Below, one piece after another: positions 29,150-37,185 of a stretch of 64,000 nucleotides of DNA. The notes below the pieces were generated by a model. That model saw only the letters and a list, made by a program, of their open reading frames with translations. It was not told the origin of the DNA and searched no databases. The position numbers were made by a program, and so were the translations under genes. Origin of the DNA: Nocardioides rotundus (lineage in GTDB: Bacteria > Actinomycetota > Actinomycetes > Propionibacteriales > Nocardioidaceae); assembly GCF_019931675.1 (NCBI RefSeq), contig NZ_CP082922.1, forward strand, positions 2,681,001 through 2,745,000, read 5' to 3'. Numbering within the stretch: the first letter of the stretch is position 1; each line of letters opens with the position of its first letter.

Positions 29150-30196
29150 GTGTCGAACCTGCCCCGCGAGCTCGCTCAGGCCGAGGTGCTGATCGGCCTC
29201 GGCCGCGACCGGGAGGCCGAGGAGCGGCTGCGCGCCCTGCTGGCCGAGCATCCGCAGTCGCCGGCGGTGTTGCGGACGCTGGCGCGGGCCCTGCACCACC
29301 AGGACCGGCTGGCCGAGGCGGACGAGCTCGCCTCGCGCTCGGTGGCGCTGGCTCCGGAGTCGCAGGACGGGCACCTGGTGCTGTGCGACATCCGGCTCTC
29401 GCGGGAGCTGTGGGCCGACGCCGACCGCAGTGCCCGGGAGTGCCTCCGGCTCGAGCCGCACGACTGGACCTCGCACTACGCGATGGCGCGGGTGCTGCTC
29501 TCGGGTCCGCGGCCCCGGCTGCGGGAGGCGTACGACGCCGCGCGGACCTCGGTCGGCCTCGCACCCGACCAGCCGGCGGCCCACAACCTGGTCGGGCTGT
29601 GCCTGGACAACCTCGGCAACCGGGACGAGGCCGAGCGGGCCTATCGCAACGCGCTCGCCATCGACCCCGGCCACACGATGGCGCAGAACAACCTGGCCAC
29701 CCTGCAGATGGAGCGCGGCCGCCTCGGCCACGGCGCCCGGATGCTCCGCCAGGCGGTCTCGCAGGCCCCGCAGGAGAAGGTGCTCCACCAGAACCTGCAC
29801 CGGATCCTGCTGTTGCTCGGCCGGCGGGCGCTCATCGCGATCGCCACGGCCGGGATCGTGCTGGGCGCGATGATCGCCCAGGACGCTCCTTGGTGGAGCC
29901 GGGCCCTGGTCGGCGCGGCCTTCCTCGCCGGTCTCGGGTGGCTGCTGCACCGATTCCGCGCCAATCTGCCGCGCGGCGTGGGCCAGTGGGGTCGCGAGGC
30001 GCTGGCCGCCGTACCCCGCCGGTGGCAGCTGTTCTACGGCCTGCTCGTGCTCGTCGTCCTGCTGCTCGCCTTCGCCCCGGCCTCGATCGCCGGGCCGGCC
30101 GGGCTGGGCTTCCTCGGCCTCGCGCGGGTCGTCGGGCTCGTGGTCATCCTGGGCTGGCTCGGGGGCGCCCTGCTCAACCTGGTGCGCCGGAGGTGA
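29150..30196 (+). CDS. Tetratricopeptide-repeat membrane protein
   Basis: The 348-residue protein has an N-terminal series of TPR-type helix pairs (about residues 1-225), including VGLAPDQPAAHNLVGLCLDNLGNRDEAERAYRNALAID-like repeats. Three or four hydrophobic segments in the last 130 residues (ALIAIATAGIVLGAMIA, WWSRALVGAAFLAGLGWLL, FYGLLVLVVLLLAFAPAS) are predicted to span the membrane. It would display a protein-binding scaffold at the inner face of the membrane. The next gene encodes a TPR/AAA ATPase 43 bases downstream, so the two probably act together. CAGGAT at 29138-29143 is 6 bases before the GTG start. Confidence 0.8.
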   Translation: MSNLPRELAQAEVLIGLGRDREAEERLRALLAEHPQSPAVLRTLARALHHQDRLAEADELASRSVALAPESQDGHLVLCDIRLSRELWADADRSARECLRLEPHDWTSHYAMARVLLSGPRPRLREAYDAARTSVGLAPDQPAAHNLVGLCLDNLGNRDEAERAYRNALAIDPGHTMAQNNLATLQMERGRLGHGARMLRQAVSQAPQEKVLHQNLHRILLLLGRRALIAIATAGIVLGAMIAQDAPWWSRALVGAAFLAGLGWLLHRFRANLPRGVGQWGREALAAVPRRWQLFYGLLVLVVLLLAFAPASIAGPAGLGFLGLARVVGLVVILGWLGGALLNLVRRR

Positions 30197-30227
30197 GCGA
30201 CCTGCTCCGCGAGGCTCGGCACCGAAC

Positions 30228-30233
30228 TAGGCT
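30228..30233 (+). promoter_or_regulatory. -10 element of a leaderless promoter before the AAA ATPase
   Basis: TAGGCT lies 6 bases before the GTG at 30240, in the 43-base gap after the TPR gene. It gives the ATPase its own transcript start. Confidence 0.5.
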
Positions 30234-30239
30234 GGCGGC

Positions 30240-31490
30240 GTGGACGAGCGCCTGATCGAGAGCCTGAGTGCCGCGGTCGCGGCCTCACCGGAGGACCTGC
30301 CGTTGCGGCTCCACCTGGCCGAGCTGCTGGTCGGCGCGGGCCGGGGCGCCGAGGCCATCCCGCACGCCGCCACGGTGCTGGCCCGGGAGCCGGACAACGA
30401 GAACGCCCGGGACCTGATGGCCCGCGCGATGACCTCCCACGCCGAGTCGGCGCCAGTTGACGGTGAGTCGGCGTCAATTGACGACGACTCGGCGTCAACA
30501 AGCGCCGACTCGGGGGTGTTCGACTGGGGAGCGGCGGAGTCCGAGCTGGGCGGGTCGGTGCCGCCGATGTTCGTGGACGGCGACACCGACGGCGGGGGCG
30601 CGCCCCCTCCCCCGGCGTACGACGCCGAGCGGGCCGGGGTGCGGCTGGCCGACGTCGGCGGGCTGAAGGACGTCAAGAAGCGCCTGGAGGCGAGCTTCCT
30701 CGCGCCCCTGCGCAACCCCGAGCTGCGGCGGCTCTACGGCAAATCCCTGCGCGGCGGCCTGCTGCTCTACGGCCCGCCGGGGTGCGGCAAGACCTTCCTG
30801 GCCAAGGCGGTCGCGGGCGAGCTGGGCGCGTCGTTCATCCACGTGTCGCTGGCCGACATCCTGGACATGTACATCGGCCAGAGCGAGCGCAACGTGCACG
30901 AGCTCTTCGAGACCGCGCGCAGCTCGGCCCCGTGTGTGCTGTTCCTCGACGAGCTCGACGCGATCGGCCAGAAGCGGTCGCTGAGCCGCAACTCCGGCAC
31001 CCGCACCACGGTCAACCAGCTGCTCACCGAGCTCGACGGCGTCGGGTCGGAGAACGAGGGCGTCTACGTGCTGGCCGCCACCAACCACCCGTGGGACGTC
31101 GACCCCGCGCTGCGCCGCCCCGGCCGGCTGGACCGGATGCTGCTCGTCCTCCCGCCGGACACCGAGGCGCGCGAGGCGATCCTGCGCACCCACCTGCGCG
31201 ACCGCCCGGTCGAGCGGATCGACACCCGCAAGCTGGCCAAGGCCACCGACGGCTTCTCCGGCGCGGACCTGGCCCACCTGGCCGAGTCCGCCTCGGAGAA
31301 CGCGCTGATGGACTCCGTCGGCACCGGCCGGGCCCGGATGATCACCATGGCCGACTTCGACGCAGCCCTCGCCGAGGTCCGCCCCTCGATCGGCCCGTGG
31401 ATGGAGACCGCGCGCAACGTGGCGCTCTACGCCAACGCGAGCGGGGAGTACGACGACCTCGCGAAGTGGCTGCGCAAGAGCCGCCGCTGA
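30240..31490 (+). CDS. AAA ATPase with N-terminal TPR-like region (Cdc48/FtsH-like)
   Basis: The 416-residue protein has TPR-like helices (about 1-62), an Asp/Ser-rich linker (about 65-125) built of in-frame 21-base repeats, and one AAA domain (about 135-400). Walker A GPPGCGKT is at 178-185, the Walker B segment CVLFLDELDAIG near 231-242, and sensor and arginine-finger residues in LAATNHPWDVDPALRRPGRLDR. The GQSERNVHELFETAR element is of Cdc48/FtsH type. No membrane span or protease domain is present, so it is an unfoldase or remodelling ATPase rather than FtsH. The partner is probably the TPR membrane protein upstream; the substrate is unknown. Confidence 0.85.
   Translation: MDERLIESLSAAVAASPEDLPLRLHLAELLVGAGRGAEAIPHAATVLAREPDNENARDLMARAMTSHAESAPVDGESASIDDDSASTSADSGVFDWGAAESELGGSVPPMFVDGDTDGGGAPPPPAYDAERAGVRLADVGGLKDVKKRLEASFLAPLRNPELRRLYGKSLRGGLLLYGPPGCGKTFLAKAVAGELGASFIHVSLADILDMYIGQSERNVHELFETARSSAPCVLFLDELDAIGQKRSLSRNSGTRTTVNQLLTELDGVGSENEGVYVLAATNHPWDVDPALRRPGRLDRMLLVLPPDTEAREAILRTHLRDRPVERIDTRKLAKATDGFSGADLAHLAESASENALMDSVGTGRARMITMADFDAALAEVRPSIGPWMETARNVALYANASGEYDDLAKWLRKSRR
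30444..30513 (+). repeat. In-frame 21-base tandem repeat in the AAA ATPase linker
   Basis: Units at 30444-30464, 30465-30485 and 30486-30506, plus a partial unit, start GAGTCGGCGCCAGTTGACG, GAGTCGGCGTCAATTGACG and GACTCGGCGTCAACAAGCG. They encode ESAPVDG, ESASIDD and DSASTSA, so the reading frame is kept. GTCAATTGAC in unit 2 is a perfect palindrome. Confidence 0.75.
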
Positions 31491-31492
31491 CC

Positions 31493-33382
31493 TCACTCCT
31501 CCTTGCGGAGCACCGGCCGCAGGTCGTCGAGCACGGCTTCGTCCTCGATCGTGGAGGGCACGACCGCGTCCTTGCCGTCGGCGATCTCGCGCATCGTCTT
31601 GCGCAGGATCTTGCCCGAGCGGGTCTTGGGCAGCCCGCCGACGATCTCGACCTCCTTGAACGACGCGACCGCACCGACCTCGTCGCGGACCATCCGCACC
31701 AGCTCGGCCCTCAGGTCGTCGGCGTCGGCCTCCACCCCGGACTTGAGCACCACGAAGCCGCGCGGCATCTGGCCCTTCATCGAGTCGGCGACCCCGATCA
31801 CGGCACACTCGGCGACCGAGGGGTGCTGGGCGATCACCGCCTCCATCGAGCCGGTGGAGAGGCGGTGGCCGGCGACGTTGATCACGTCGTCGGTGCGGCC
31901 CATGACGTACAGGTAGCCGTCGGAGTCGACGTACCCGCCGTCGCCGGAGAGGTAGTAGCCGTCGAACGCGGAGAGGTAGGAGGAGACGAAGCGGTCCTCG
32001 TCGTTCCACAGCCCCGGCAGGCACCCCGGCGGCAGCGGCAGCCGGATGCAGATCGCGCCCTCGGTGTCCGCGCCGACCTGCTCGCCCCGCTCGTCGAGGA
32101 TCTGTACGTCGTACCCGGGGACCGGCACGGTCGGCGAGCCCGGCTTGATCGGCATCGGCTCCAGCCCGCGCAGGTTCGCCGCGATCGGCCACCCGGTCTC
32201 GGTCTGCCACCAGTTGTCGATCACCGGCACGTCCAGGGTCCGGGTCGCCCACTCCCAGGTATCGGGATCCAGCCGCTCGCCGGCGAGGAAGAGCGTCTCC
32301 ATCGAGGAGATGTCGTGCTCGGCCAGCAGCGCGGCCTCCGGGTCGTCCTTCTTGATCGCCCGGATCGCGGTGGGCGCGGTGAACAGCGACTTCACCCGGT
32401 GCTCGGAGATCACCCGCCAGAACGCGCCGGCGTCCGGAGTGCCGACCGGCTTGCCCTCGTAGAGCACGGTGGTCGCGCCGCAGATCAACGGGCTGTAGAC
32501 GATGTAGGAGTGCCCGACGACCCAGCCGACGTCGGAGGCGGCCCACCACACGTCGCCCTCGCCGCAGGCGTAGATGTTGGGCAGCGACCAGGCCATCGCG
32601 ACCGCGTGCCCGCCGTTGTCGCGGACGATGCCCTTGGGCTTGCCGGTGGTGCCGGAGGTGTAGAGCACGTAGAGCGGGTCGGTCGCGGCGACCTCGACGC
32701 ACTCGGCGGGGTCGGTGCGCCCGGCCTTCATCGCCACGTCCCAGTCGATGTCGCGGCCCTCGATCATGGTGGCCTCGACCTGCGGTCGCTGCTTGAGCAC
32801 CACGGCGCCCACCTCGTGCTCGGCGAGCTCGAGCGCGCGGTCGACGTACGGCTTGTACTCCACGGTCCGCGAGGGCTCGATGCCGCCGCTGGCGGTGACC
32901 AGCACCTTCGGCTGCGCGTCGTCGATCCGGACGGCGAGCTCGTGCGGGGCGAAGCCGCCGAAGACGACCGAGTGCACCGCGCCGATCCGGGCGCAGGCGA
33001 GCATCGCGATGATCGCCTCGGGGATCATCGGCAGGTAGATCACCACCCGGTCGCCCTGCTCGACCCCGAGGGCCCGCAGCACCCCGCCGAAGGCGGCGAC
33101 CTCCTCCAGCAGCTCGGCGTAGGTGTAGGTGCGCCGGGTGTCGGTGACCGCGGAGTCGTAGATCAGCGCCGCCCGCTCGGCCGCGCCCTTGGCCACGTGC
33201 CGGTCGAGTGCGTTGTAGCAGGTGTTGAGGGTGGCGTCGGGGTACCAGCGGTAGAACGGCGGCCGCTCGTCGTCCAGGATCCGCTGCGGCTTGCGGAACC
33301 AGTCCACCAGCTCCGCCTGCTCGCGCCAGAACCCCTCGGGGTCCTCGATCGACCGGTCGTACGTCTCCTGGTAGGCACCCAT
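31493..33382 (-). CDS. prpE: Propionyl-CoA synthetase (propionate-CoA ligase)
   Basis: This AMP-forming acyl-CoA synthetase activates propionate, or less likely acetate, to its CoA thioester. The 629-residue protein has DATLNTCYNALDRHV near the N-terminus, typical of PrpE rather than Acs, the ATP loop YTSGTTGKPKGIVRDNGG, WWQTETGWPI, and the acetylatable catalytic lysine in LPKTRSGKILRKTM near the C-terminus. I start at ATG 33382 (MGAYQETYDRSIED), where CAGAGT lies 6 bases upstream, rather than the long frame to 33511. It stands alone, convergent with the AAA gene (2 bases apart). No prpBCD genes are nearby. Confidence 0.88.
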   Translation of the reverse strand: MGAYQETYDRSIEDPEGFWREQAELVDWFRKPQRILDDERPPFYRWYPDATLNTCYNALDRHVAKGAAERAALIYDSAVTDTRRTYTYAELLEEVAAFGGVLRALGVEQGDRVVIYLPMIPEAIIAMLACARIGAVHSVVFGGFAPHELAVRIDDAQPKVLVTASGGIEPSRTVEYKPYVDRALELAEHEVGAVVLKQRPQVEATMIEGRDIDWDVAMKAGRTDPAECVEVAATDPLYVLYTSGTTGKPKGIVRDNGGHAVAMAWSLPNIYACGEGDVWWAASDVGWVVGHSYIVYSPLICGATTVLYEGKPVGTPDAGAFWRVISEHRVKSLFTAPTAIRAIKKDDPEAALLAEHDISSMETLFLAGERLDPDTWEWATRTLDVPVIDNWWQTETGWPIAANLRGLEPMPIKPGSPTVPVPGYDVQILDERGEQVGADTEGAICIRLPLPPGCLPGLWNDEDRFVSSYLSAFDGYYLSGDGGYVDSDGYLYVMGRTDDVINVAGHRLSTGSMEAVIAQHPSVAECAVIGVADSMKGQMPRGFVVLKSGVEADADDLRAELVRMVRDEVGAVASFKEVEIVGGLPKTRSGKILRKTMREIADGKDAVVPSTIEDEAVLDDLRPVLRKEE

Positions 33383-33479
33383 AGGGCCACTCTGGCCGGG
33401 GGTCGCTCCCGCCGTCCACACCCGAACGGTCGTGCGCGACGAACGGTGCCGAAAACCGGTTGAGCGGTCGGGAGCGGAC

Positions 33480-33501
33480 GGGGCAGGCTGTGCCCTGCCC
33501 C
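33480..33501. other. GC-rich hairpin upstream of the RIO kinase gene
   Basis: GGGGCAGG (33480-33487) and CCTGCCCC (33494-33501) form a perfect 8-base stem with a 6-base loop. It lies in the 225-base gap between prpE and the kinase and before a small open frame with a good ribosome site, so an attenuator-like role is possible. Confidence 0.45.
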
Positions 33502-33543
33502 GCCGCGGCACCCGGCCGCGCGGACGTCGAGAGGAGTCGTGAC

Positions 33544-33639
33544 ATGTCCATCGCTGTCATCGGCGTGCCCTGTGACCACGCCCTTCTCTCGACCCATCGG
33601 AGCACCGTTGAACACCTTCGAGGACCTCTCCTCACCTGA
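33544..33639 (+). CDS. Possible 31-residue leader peptide before the RIO kinase
   Basis: This frame encodes a 31-residue peptide (MSIAVIGVPCDHALLSTHRS followed by 11 more) with AGAGGAG 8 bases before its ATG, a better ribosome site than any start of the following kinase. It ends at 33639, inside the kinase gene but in another frame, so ribosomes reading it would pass the kinase start at 33608. It has no recognisable domain. It could be a translational leader or a chance frame. Confidence 0.3.
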   Translation: MSIAVIGVPCDHALLSTHRSTVEHLRGPLLT

Positions 33640-34489
33640 CCCGATCGACTCCCGTTTCGTCTTCGACTGGCACGCCTACGACGAGCCCGAGGACGGCGAC
33701 CAGCGCTGGTCCACCTGGCTCTCCGTCGAGCCGCTGTGCCGCGGCCCCGAGCCGCGGCCGGACTGGCTGGTGACCTCCCAGGCCGCCATCGACACCGACC
33801 TGGGCATCTTGAAGACCGGCAAGGAGGCCGACGTCTTCCTGCTCGAGCGCGCCCTGCCGCCCGACGACCCCGCCAACGACGGCTCGCCCGGCACCGGGGT
33901 GGTGATGGCCGCCAAGCGCTACCGCGGCGAGGACGAGCGGGCCTTCCACCGCTCGGCGGCCTACACCGAGGGCCGGCGGGTGCGGAAGTCGCGCGACGCC
34001 CGGGCGATGCGCAAGAAGACCGCGCACGGTCGCGCGGTCGCCGCCGGCCAGTGGGCGTGGGCGGAGTGGCAGGCGCTCGTGCGCTGCCACGACGCCGGGC
34101 TGCCTGTCCCCTATCCCGTCCAGATCGACGGCACGGAGATCCTCATGGAGTGGATCACCGACGCCGACGGCGAGTCCGCCCCGCGGCTGGCGCAGACCCG
34201 CCCGGAGCCGGCACTGCTGCGCGACTACTTCGACCAGGCGGTCGACGTGCTCGCCACGCTCGCCCAGCAGGGGATGGTCCACGGCGACCTGTCGCCGTAC
34301 AACATCCTGGCCACCGGCGAGCGGCTGGTGGTGATCGACCTGCCGCAGGTCATCGACCTGGTCGCCAACCCCCAGGGGGCGGACTTCCTGCTGCGCGACG
34401 TCACGAACGTGTGCCGGTGGTTCCAGGCGCGCGGGCTGGAGGTGGACGAGCAGGAGGTGTACGCCGACCTGCTGGCGCACGCGTTCTAG
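33608..34489 (+). CDS. RIO-type serine kinase/ATPase family protein
   Basis: The 293-residue protein has the RIO1 signature. The ATP-anchoring lysine is in VMAAKRYR, catalytic HGDLSPYN and the metal-binding IDLPQ are at the C-terminal end, and a Lys/Arg-rich segment (GRRVRKSRDARAMRKKTAHGR) follows the first strands. RIO kinases act in ribosome maturation in eukaryotes and archaea; bacterial members are little studied. The start is uncertain: TTG 33608 (LNTFEDLSSPDPIDS) has GGAG 5 bases before it, while GTGs at 33539 and 33572 give longer N-termini without family similarity. Its stop codon forms part of the next gene's -10. Confidence 0.85.
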   Translation: MNTFEDLSSPDPIDSRFVFDWHAYDEPEDGDQRWSTWLSVEPLCRGPEPRPDWLVTSQAAIDTDLGILKTGKEADVFLLERALPPDDPANDGSPGTGVVMAAKRYRGEDERAFHRSAAYTEGRRVRKSRDARAMRKKTAHGRAVAAGQWAWAEWQALVRCHDAGLPVPYPVQIDGTEILMEWITDADGESAPRLAQTRPEPALLRDYFDQAVDVLATLAQQGMVHGDLSPYNILATGERLVVIDLPQVIDLVANPQGADFLLRDVTNVCRWFQARGLEVDEQEVYADLLAHAF

Positions 34490-34492
34490 GGT
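34487..34492 (+). promoter_or_regulatory. -10 element of a leaderless promoter inside the RIO stop codon
   Basis: TAGGGT consists of the RIO kinase stop codon plus GGT and ends 7 bases before the ATG of the LOG-family gene. Confidence 0.5.
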
Positions 34493-34499
34493 TCCGGGC

Positions 34500-35615
34500 A
34501 TGAGACAGAGCCGCGGACGCGTCGTCGAGATCGAGACCCGGGCCGAGCTGGAGGTGCGCGTCGCACGCGGCGCCACCTCGCTGGCCGGCTGGCACCTGCA
34601 GTCGGTCGACCTGCGCGGCTTCGCCCTGCTCGCCACCGTCGACGTCGCCGGGGCGCTGTTCCTCGGCTGCACCTTCGACGACGGCATGGAGTCCTCGGTG
34701 CGGCAGCGCGGCGGCATCGTCTTCCCCGAGGTGCCCGAGACCCCGGTCGACACCTACCGGTCCACGCTCTACACCCCCGAGGAGCTCTACGACACCCTCG
34801 ACGGGAGCGGGTACGACGACTCCCTGGACGCGCGCGCCTACGCCTGGTCGCAGCAGCCCGAGACGCCCGACGGGGCGCTGGCCCAGGCCCTGCACGACCA
34901 CGCGGTCGACCAGGCGCTCGCGGACTGGGTGAAGGGCCGGCGGATCGTCGGGGTGATGGGCGGGCATGCCGCCCAGCGCGGGTCGGAGGAGTATGCGCAG
35001 GCGGCCCGGCTCGGTCGCGACCTCGGGGGTGCGGTGACCGTCGCGACCGGCGGCGGGCCCGGAGCGATGGAGGCGGCCAACCTCGGCGCCTGGCTGGCCG
35101 GCGCCCCGCCCGAGGTGATGGACGAGGCGCTGGCCGCGCTCGCCGCCGCCCCGTCCTTCAAGCCCTCGGTCGGGGACTGGGCGAGCGCGGCCTTCGACGT
35201 CCGGCGGCGCTGGCCCGAGGGCACCGAGTCCCTGGGCATCCCGACCTGGTACTACGGCCACGAGCCGCCGAACCCGTTCGCCTCCAGCATCGCGAAGTAC
35301 TTCGCCAACGCCGCCCGTGAGGCGATCCTGCTGGAGATCTGCAACGGCGGGATCGTCTTCCTGCCCGGCGCCGCCGGGACGGTGCAGGAGATCTTCCAGG
35401 ACGCGTGCGAGAACTACTACGCCGACCCGGCGGCGGTCGCGCCGATGGTGCTGGTCGGGGAGGACTACTGGACCCGCGACCTGCCGGCCTGGCCGCTGTT
35501 GCAGGCGCTGGCCCGCGGGCGCGCGATGGAGCCGCACGTCCACCTCGTCGACACCGCCGACGAGGCGGCACGGGTCGTGCTCACGCAGCCGGGGCAGCCG
35601 GTCAGGGAGTCCTAG
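34500..35615 (+). CDS. LOG-family (lysine decarboxylase-like) Rossmann protein
   Basis: The 371-residue protein has the LOG/SLOG fold in its middle and C-terminal part. GVMGGHAA near residue 155, TGGGPGAMEAANLGAWLAG near 182, and FLPGAAGTVQEIFQDA near 285 correspond to the nucleotide-binding GGGxxGxM and PGGxGTxxE motifs. Members include cytokinin phosphoribohydrolases and many nucleotide-sensing proteins; 'lysine decarboxylase' is an old misnomer. The N-terminal 130 residues, with the LxxVDLRGF start, look like an added domain. PGAAGT instead of PGGxGT is a slight departure. Substrate is unknown. It converges on the aldehyde dehydrogenase with 10 bases between stops. Confidence 0.8.
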   Translation: MRQSRGRVVEIETRAELEVRVARGATSLAGWHLQSVDLRGFALLATVDVAGALFLGCTFDDGMESSVRQRGGIVFPEVPETPVDTYRSTLYTPEELYDTLDGSGYDDSLDARAYAWSQQPETPDGALAQALHDHAVDQALADWVKGRRIVGVMGGHAAQRGSEEYAQAARLGRDLGGAVTVATGGGPGAMEAANLGAWLAGAPPEVMDEALAALAAAPSFKPSVGDWASAAFDVRRRWPEGTESLGIPTWYYGHEPPNPFASSIAKYFANAAREAILLEICNGGIVFLPGAAGTVQEIFQDACENYYADPAAVAPMVLVGEDYWTRDLPAWPLLQALARGRAMEPHVHLVDTADEAARVVLTQPGQPVRES

Positions 35616-35625
35616 CCGCCGCGCC

Positions 35626-37059
35626 TCACGCCCCGATGTAGTGCATGACGTGCTTGATCCGGGTGTAGTCCTCCAGGCCGTACATCGACAGGTCCTTGCC
35701 GTAGCCGGAGTGCTTGAAGCCGCCGTGCGGCATCTCGGAGATGAACGGGATGTGGGTGTTCACCCAGACGCAGCCGAAGTCCAGGCCGCGGGTCATCCGC
35801 ATGGCGCGCGCGTGGTCGGTCGTCCACACCGAGGACGCCAGGCCGTAGTCGACGCCGTTGGCCCAGCGCAGCGCCTCGGCCTCGTCGGAGAACCGCTGCA
35901 CCGTCATCACCGGACCGAAGATCTCGGTCTGTATCTGCTCGTCGTCCTGCCGCAGCCCGGAGACCACCGTGGGCTCGTAGAAGTAGCCGCGCTCGCCGTG
36001 CCGGGTGCCGCCGGTCTCGACCCGGGCGTGGTCGGGCAGCCGGTCCACCATGCCGCTGACGTGACCGAGCTGGGTGCTGTTGTTGAGCGGACCGTAGTAG
36101 GTGCCCTCCGCGAGCGGGTCGCCGGTCGGCATCCCCTGAGCGGCCTCGGCGAGCGCGGCGACGAAGTCGTCGTGCACCGCGTCGGCGACCAGGATCCGAG
36201 TGGCGGCGGTGCAGTCCTGGCCGGCGTTGAAGAGGCCCGCCCCGGCGATGCCCTCGGCGGCGGCTGCCAGGTCGGCGTCCTCGAAGACGACCACCGGGGC
36301 CTTCCCGCCGAGCTCGAGGTGCACCCGCTTGAGGTCGCGGGCGGCCGAGCCCGCCACCTCCATGCCGGCGCGCACCGAACCGGTGATCGCCACCATCTGC
36401 GGCGTCGGGTGCTCGACCAGGCTGCGCCCGGTGTCCCGGTCGCCGCAGACGACGTTGAAGACGCCCGGCGGCAGGAACTCCTGCGCCAGCTCGGCGAACA
36501 GGGTGGTGCTGGCCGGCGTGGTGTCGCTCGGCTTGAGCACGACCGTGTTGCCGGCGGCCAGCGCCGGCGCGACCTTCCAGATCATCATCAGCAGCGGGTA
36601 GTTCCAGGGCGTCACCTGGCCCACGACCCCGACCGGCTCGCGGCGTACATAGGAGGTGTGGTCGGCGAGGTACTCCCCCGCCGAGCGCCCCTCCAGCACC
36701 CGGGCCGCGCCGGCGAAGAACCGGAAGTGGTCCGAGGCGTAGGGCATCTCCTCCTCCATGGTCAGCCCGCGCGGCTTGCCGGTGTCGCGGCACTCGACCT
36801 CGTTGATCTCCTCGATCCGCGACTCCACGGCGTCGGCGATCCGCAGCAGCGCGGTCGCCCGCTCGGCCGCTGTGGTCCGTCCCCAGGACTCGAAGGCGCG
36901 GGCCGCGGCGCGGTAGGCCCGGTCCACGTCCTCCAGCCCCGACCTCGGGGCGGTGGCGTACACCTCCCCCGTCGTCGGGTCCAGCACGTCGTAGGTCTCC
37001 CCCGACGCGCTGCCCACCTGCTCGCCGTCGACGACGTTGCGGAAGGTCTGGTCCGCCAT
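35626..37059 (-). CDS. Aldehyde dehydrogenase, probable 4-aminobutanal (aminobutyraldehyde) dehydrogenase
   Basis: The 477-residue enzyme oxidises an aldehyde to the acid with NAD(P). It has VTPWNYPLLMMIWKVAPALAAG near residue 150, the catalytic glutamate near 250 in LELGGKAP, the catalytic cysteine near 283 in GQDCTAATR, and EIFGPVM near 380. In this setting, beside a class III aminotransferase and a polyamine transporter, it most likely converts 4-aminobutanal to GABA. That role is inference from neighbours and family. GAGGAG lies 5 bases before the ATG at 37059. A -10-like TAGGGT at 37091-37096 (minus) fits the transcript start. Confidence 0.88.
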   Translation of the reverse strand: MADQTFRNVVDGEQVGSASGETYDVLDPTTGEVYATAPRSGLEDVDRAYRAAARAFESWGRTTAAERATALLRIADAVESRIEEINEVECRDTGKPRGLTMEEEMPYASDHFRFFAGAARVLEGRSAGEYLADHTSYVRREPVGVVGQVTPWNYPLLMMIWKVAPALAAGNTVVLKPSDTTPASTTLFAELAQEFLPPGVFNVVCGDRDTGRSLVEHPTPQMVAITGSVRAGMEVAGSAARDLKRVHLELGGKAPVVVFEDADLAAAAEGIAGAGLFNAGQDCTAATRILVADAVHDDFVAALAEAAQGMPTGDPLAEGTYYGPLNNSTQLGHVSGMVDRLPDHARVETGGTRHGERGYFYEPTVVSGLRQDDEQIQTEIFGPVMTVQRFSDEAEALRWANGVDYGLASSVWTTDHARAMRMTRGLDFGCVWVNTHIPFISEMPHGGFKHSGYGKDLSMYGLEDYTRIKHVMHYIGA

Positions 37060-37172
37060 GACTCTCCTCTCAGCGGGGATCGGAGCGCTCACCCTAGCGA
37101 TGGGACCACGAAATCGGTAGGTCGCGGCCACAATCCACGACGGATTCGCTTGCGTTCACCTCGATTCATGGG

Positions 37173-37178
37173 CACGAT
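37173..37178 (+). promoter_or_regulatory. -10 element of the aminotransferase promoter
   Basis: CACGAT at 37173-37178 lies 7 bases before ATG 37186. TTGCGT ends exactly 17 bases upstream of it (37150-37155). The same hexamer stands 7 bases before the Lrp gene start at 44186, so the two genes of the polyamine unit may be expressed alike. Confidence 0.5.
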
Positions 37179-37185
37179 GGTCACC

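Noticed and set aside
33539..33607. Longer N-terminus of the RIO kinase (GTG 33539 or 33572)
   Set aside because: The extra 12-23 residues show no similarity to the family, overlap a better-supported small frame in another phase, and no ribosome site precedes them. TTG 33608 is preferred, though not certain.
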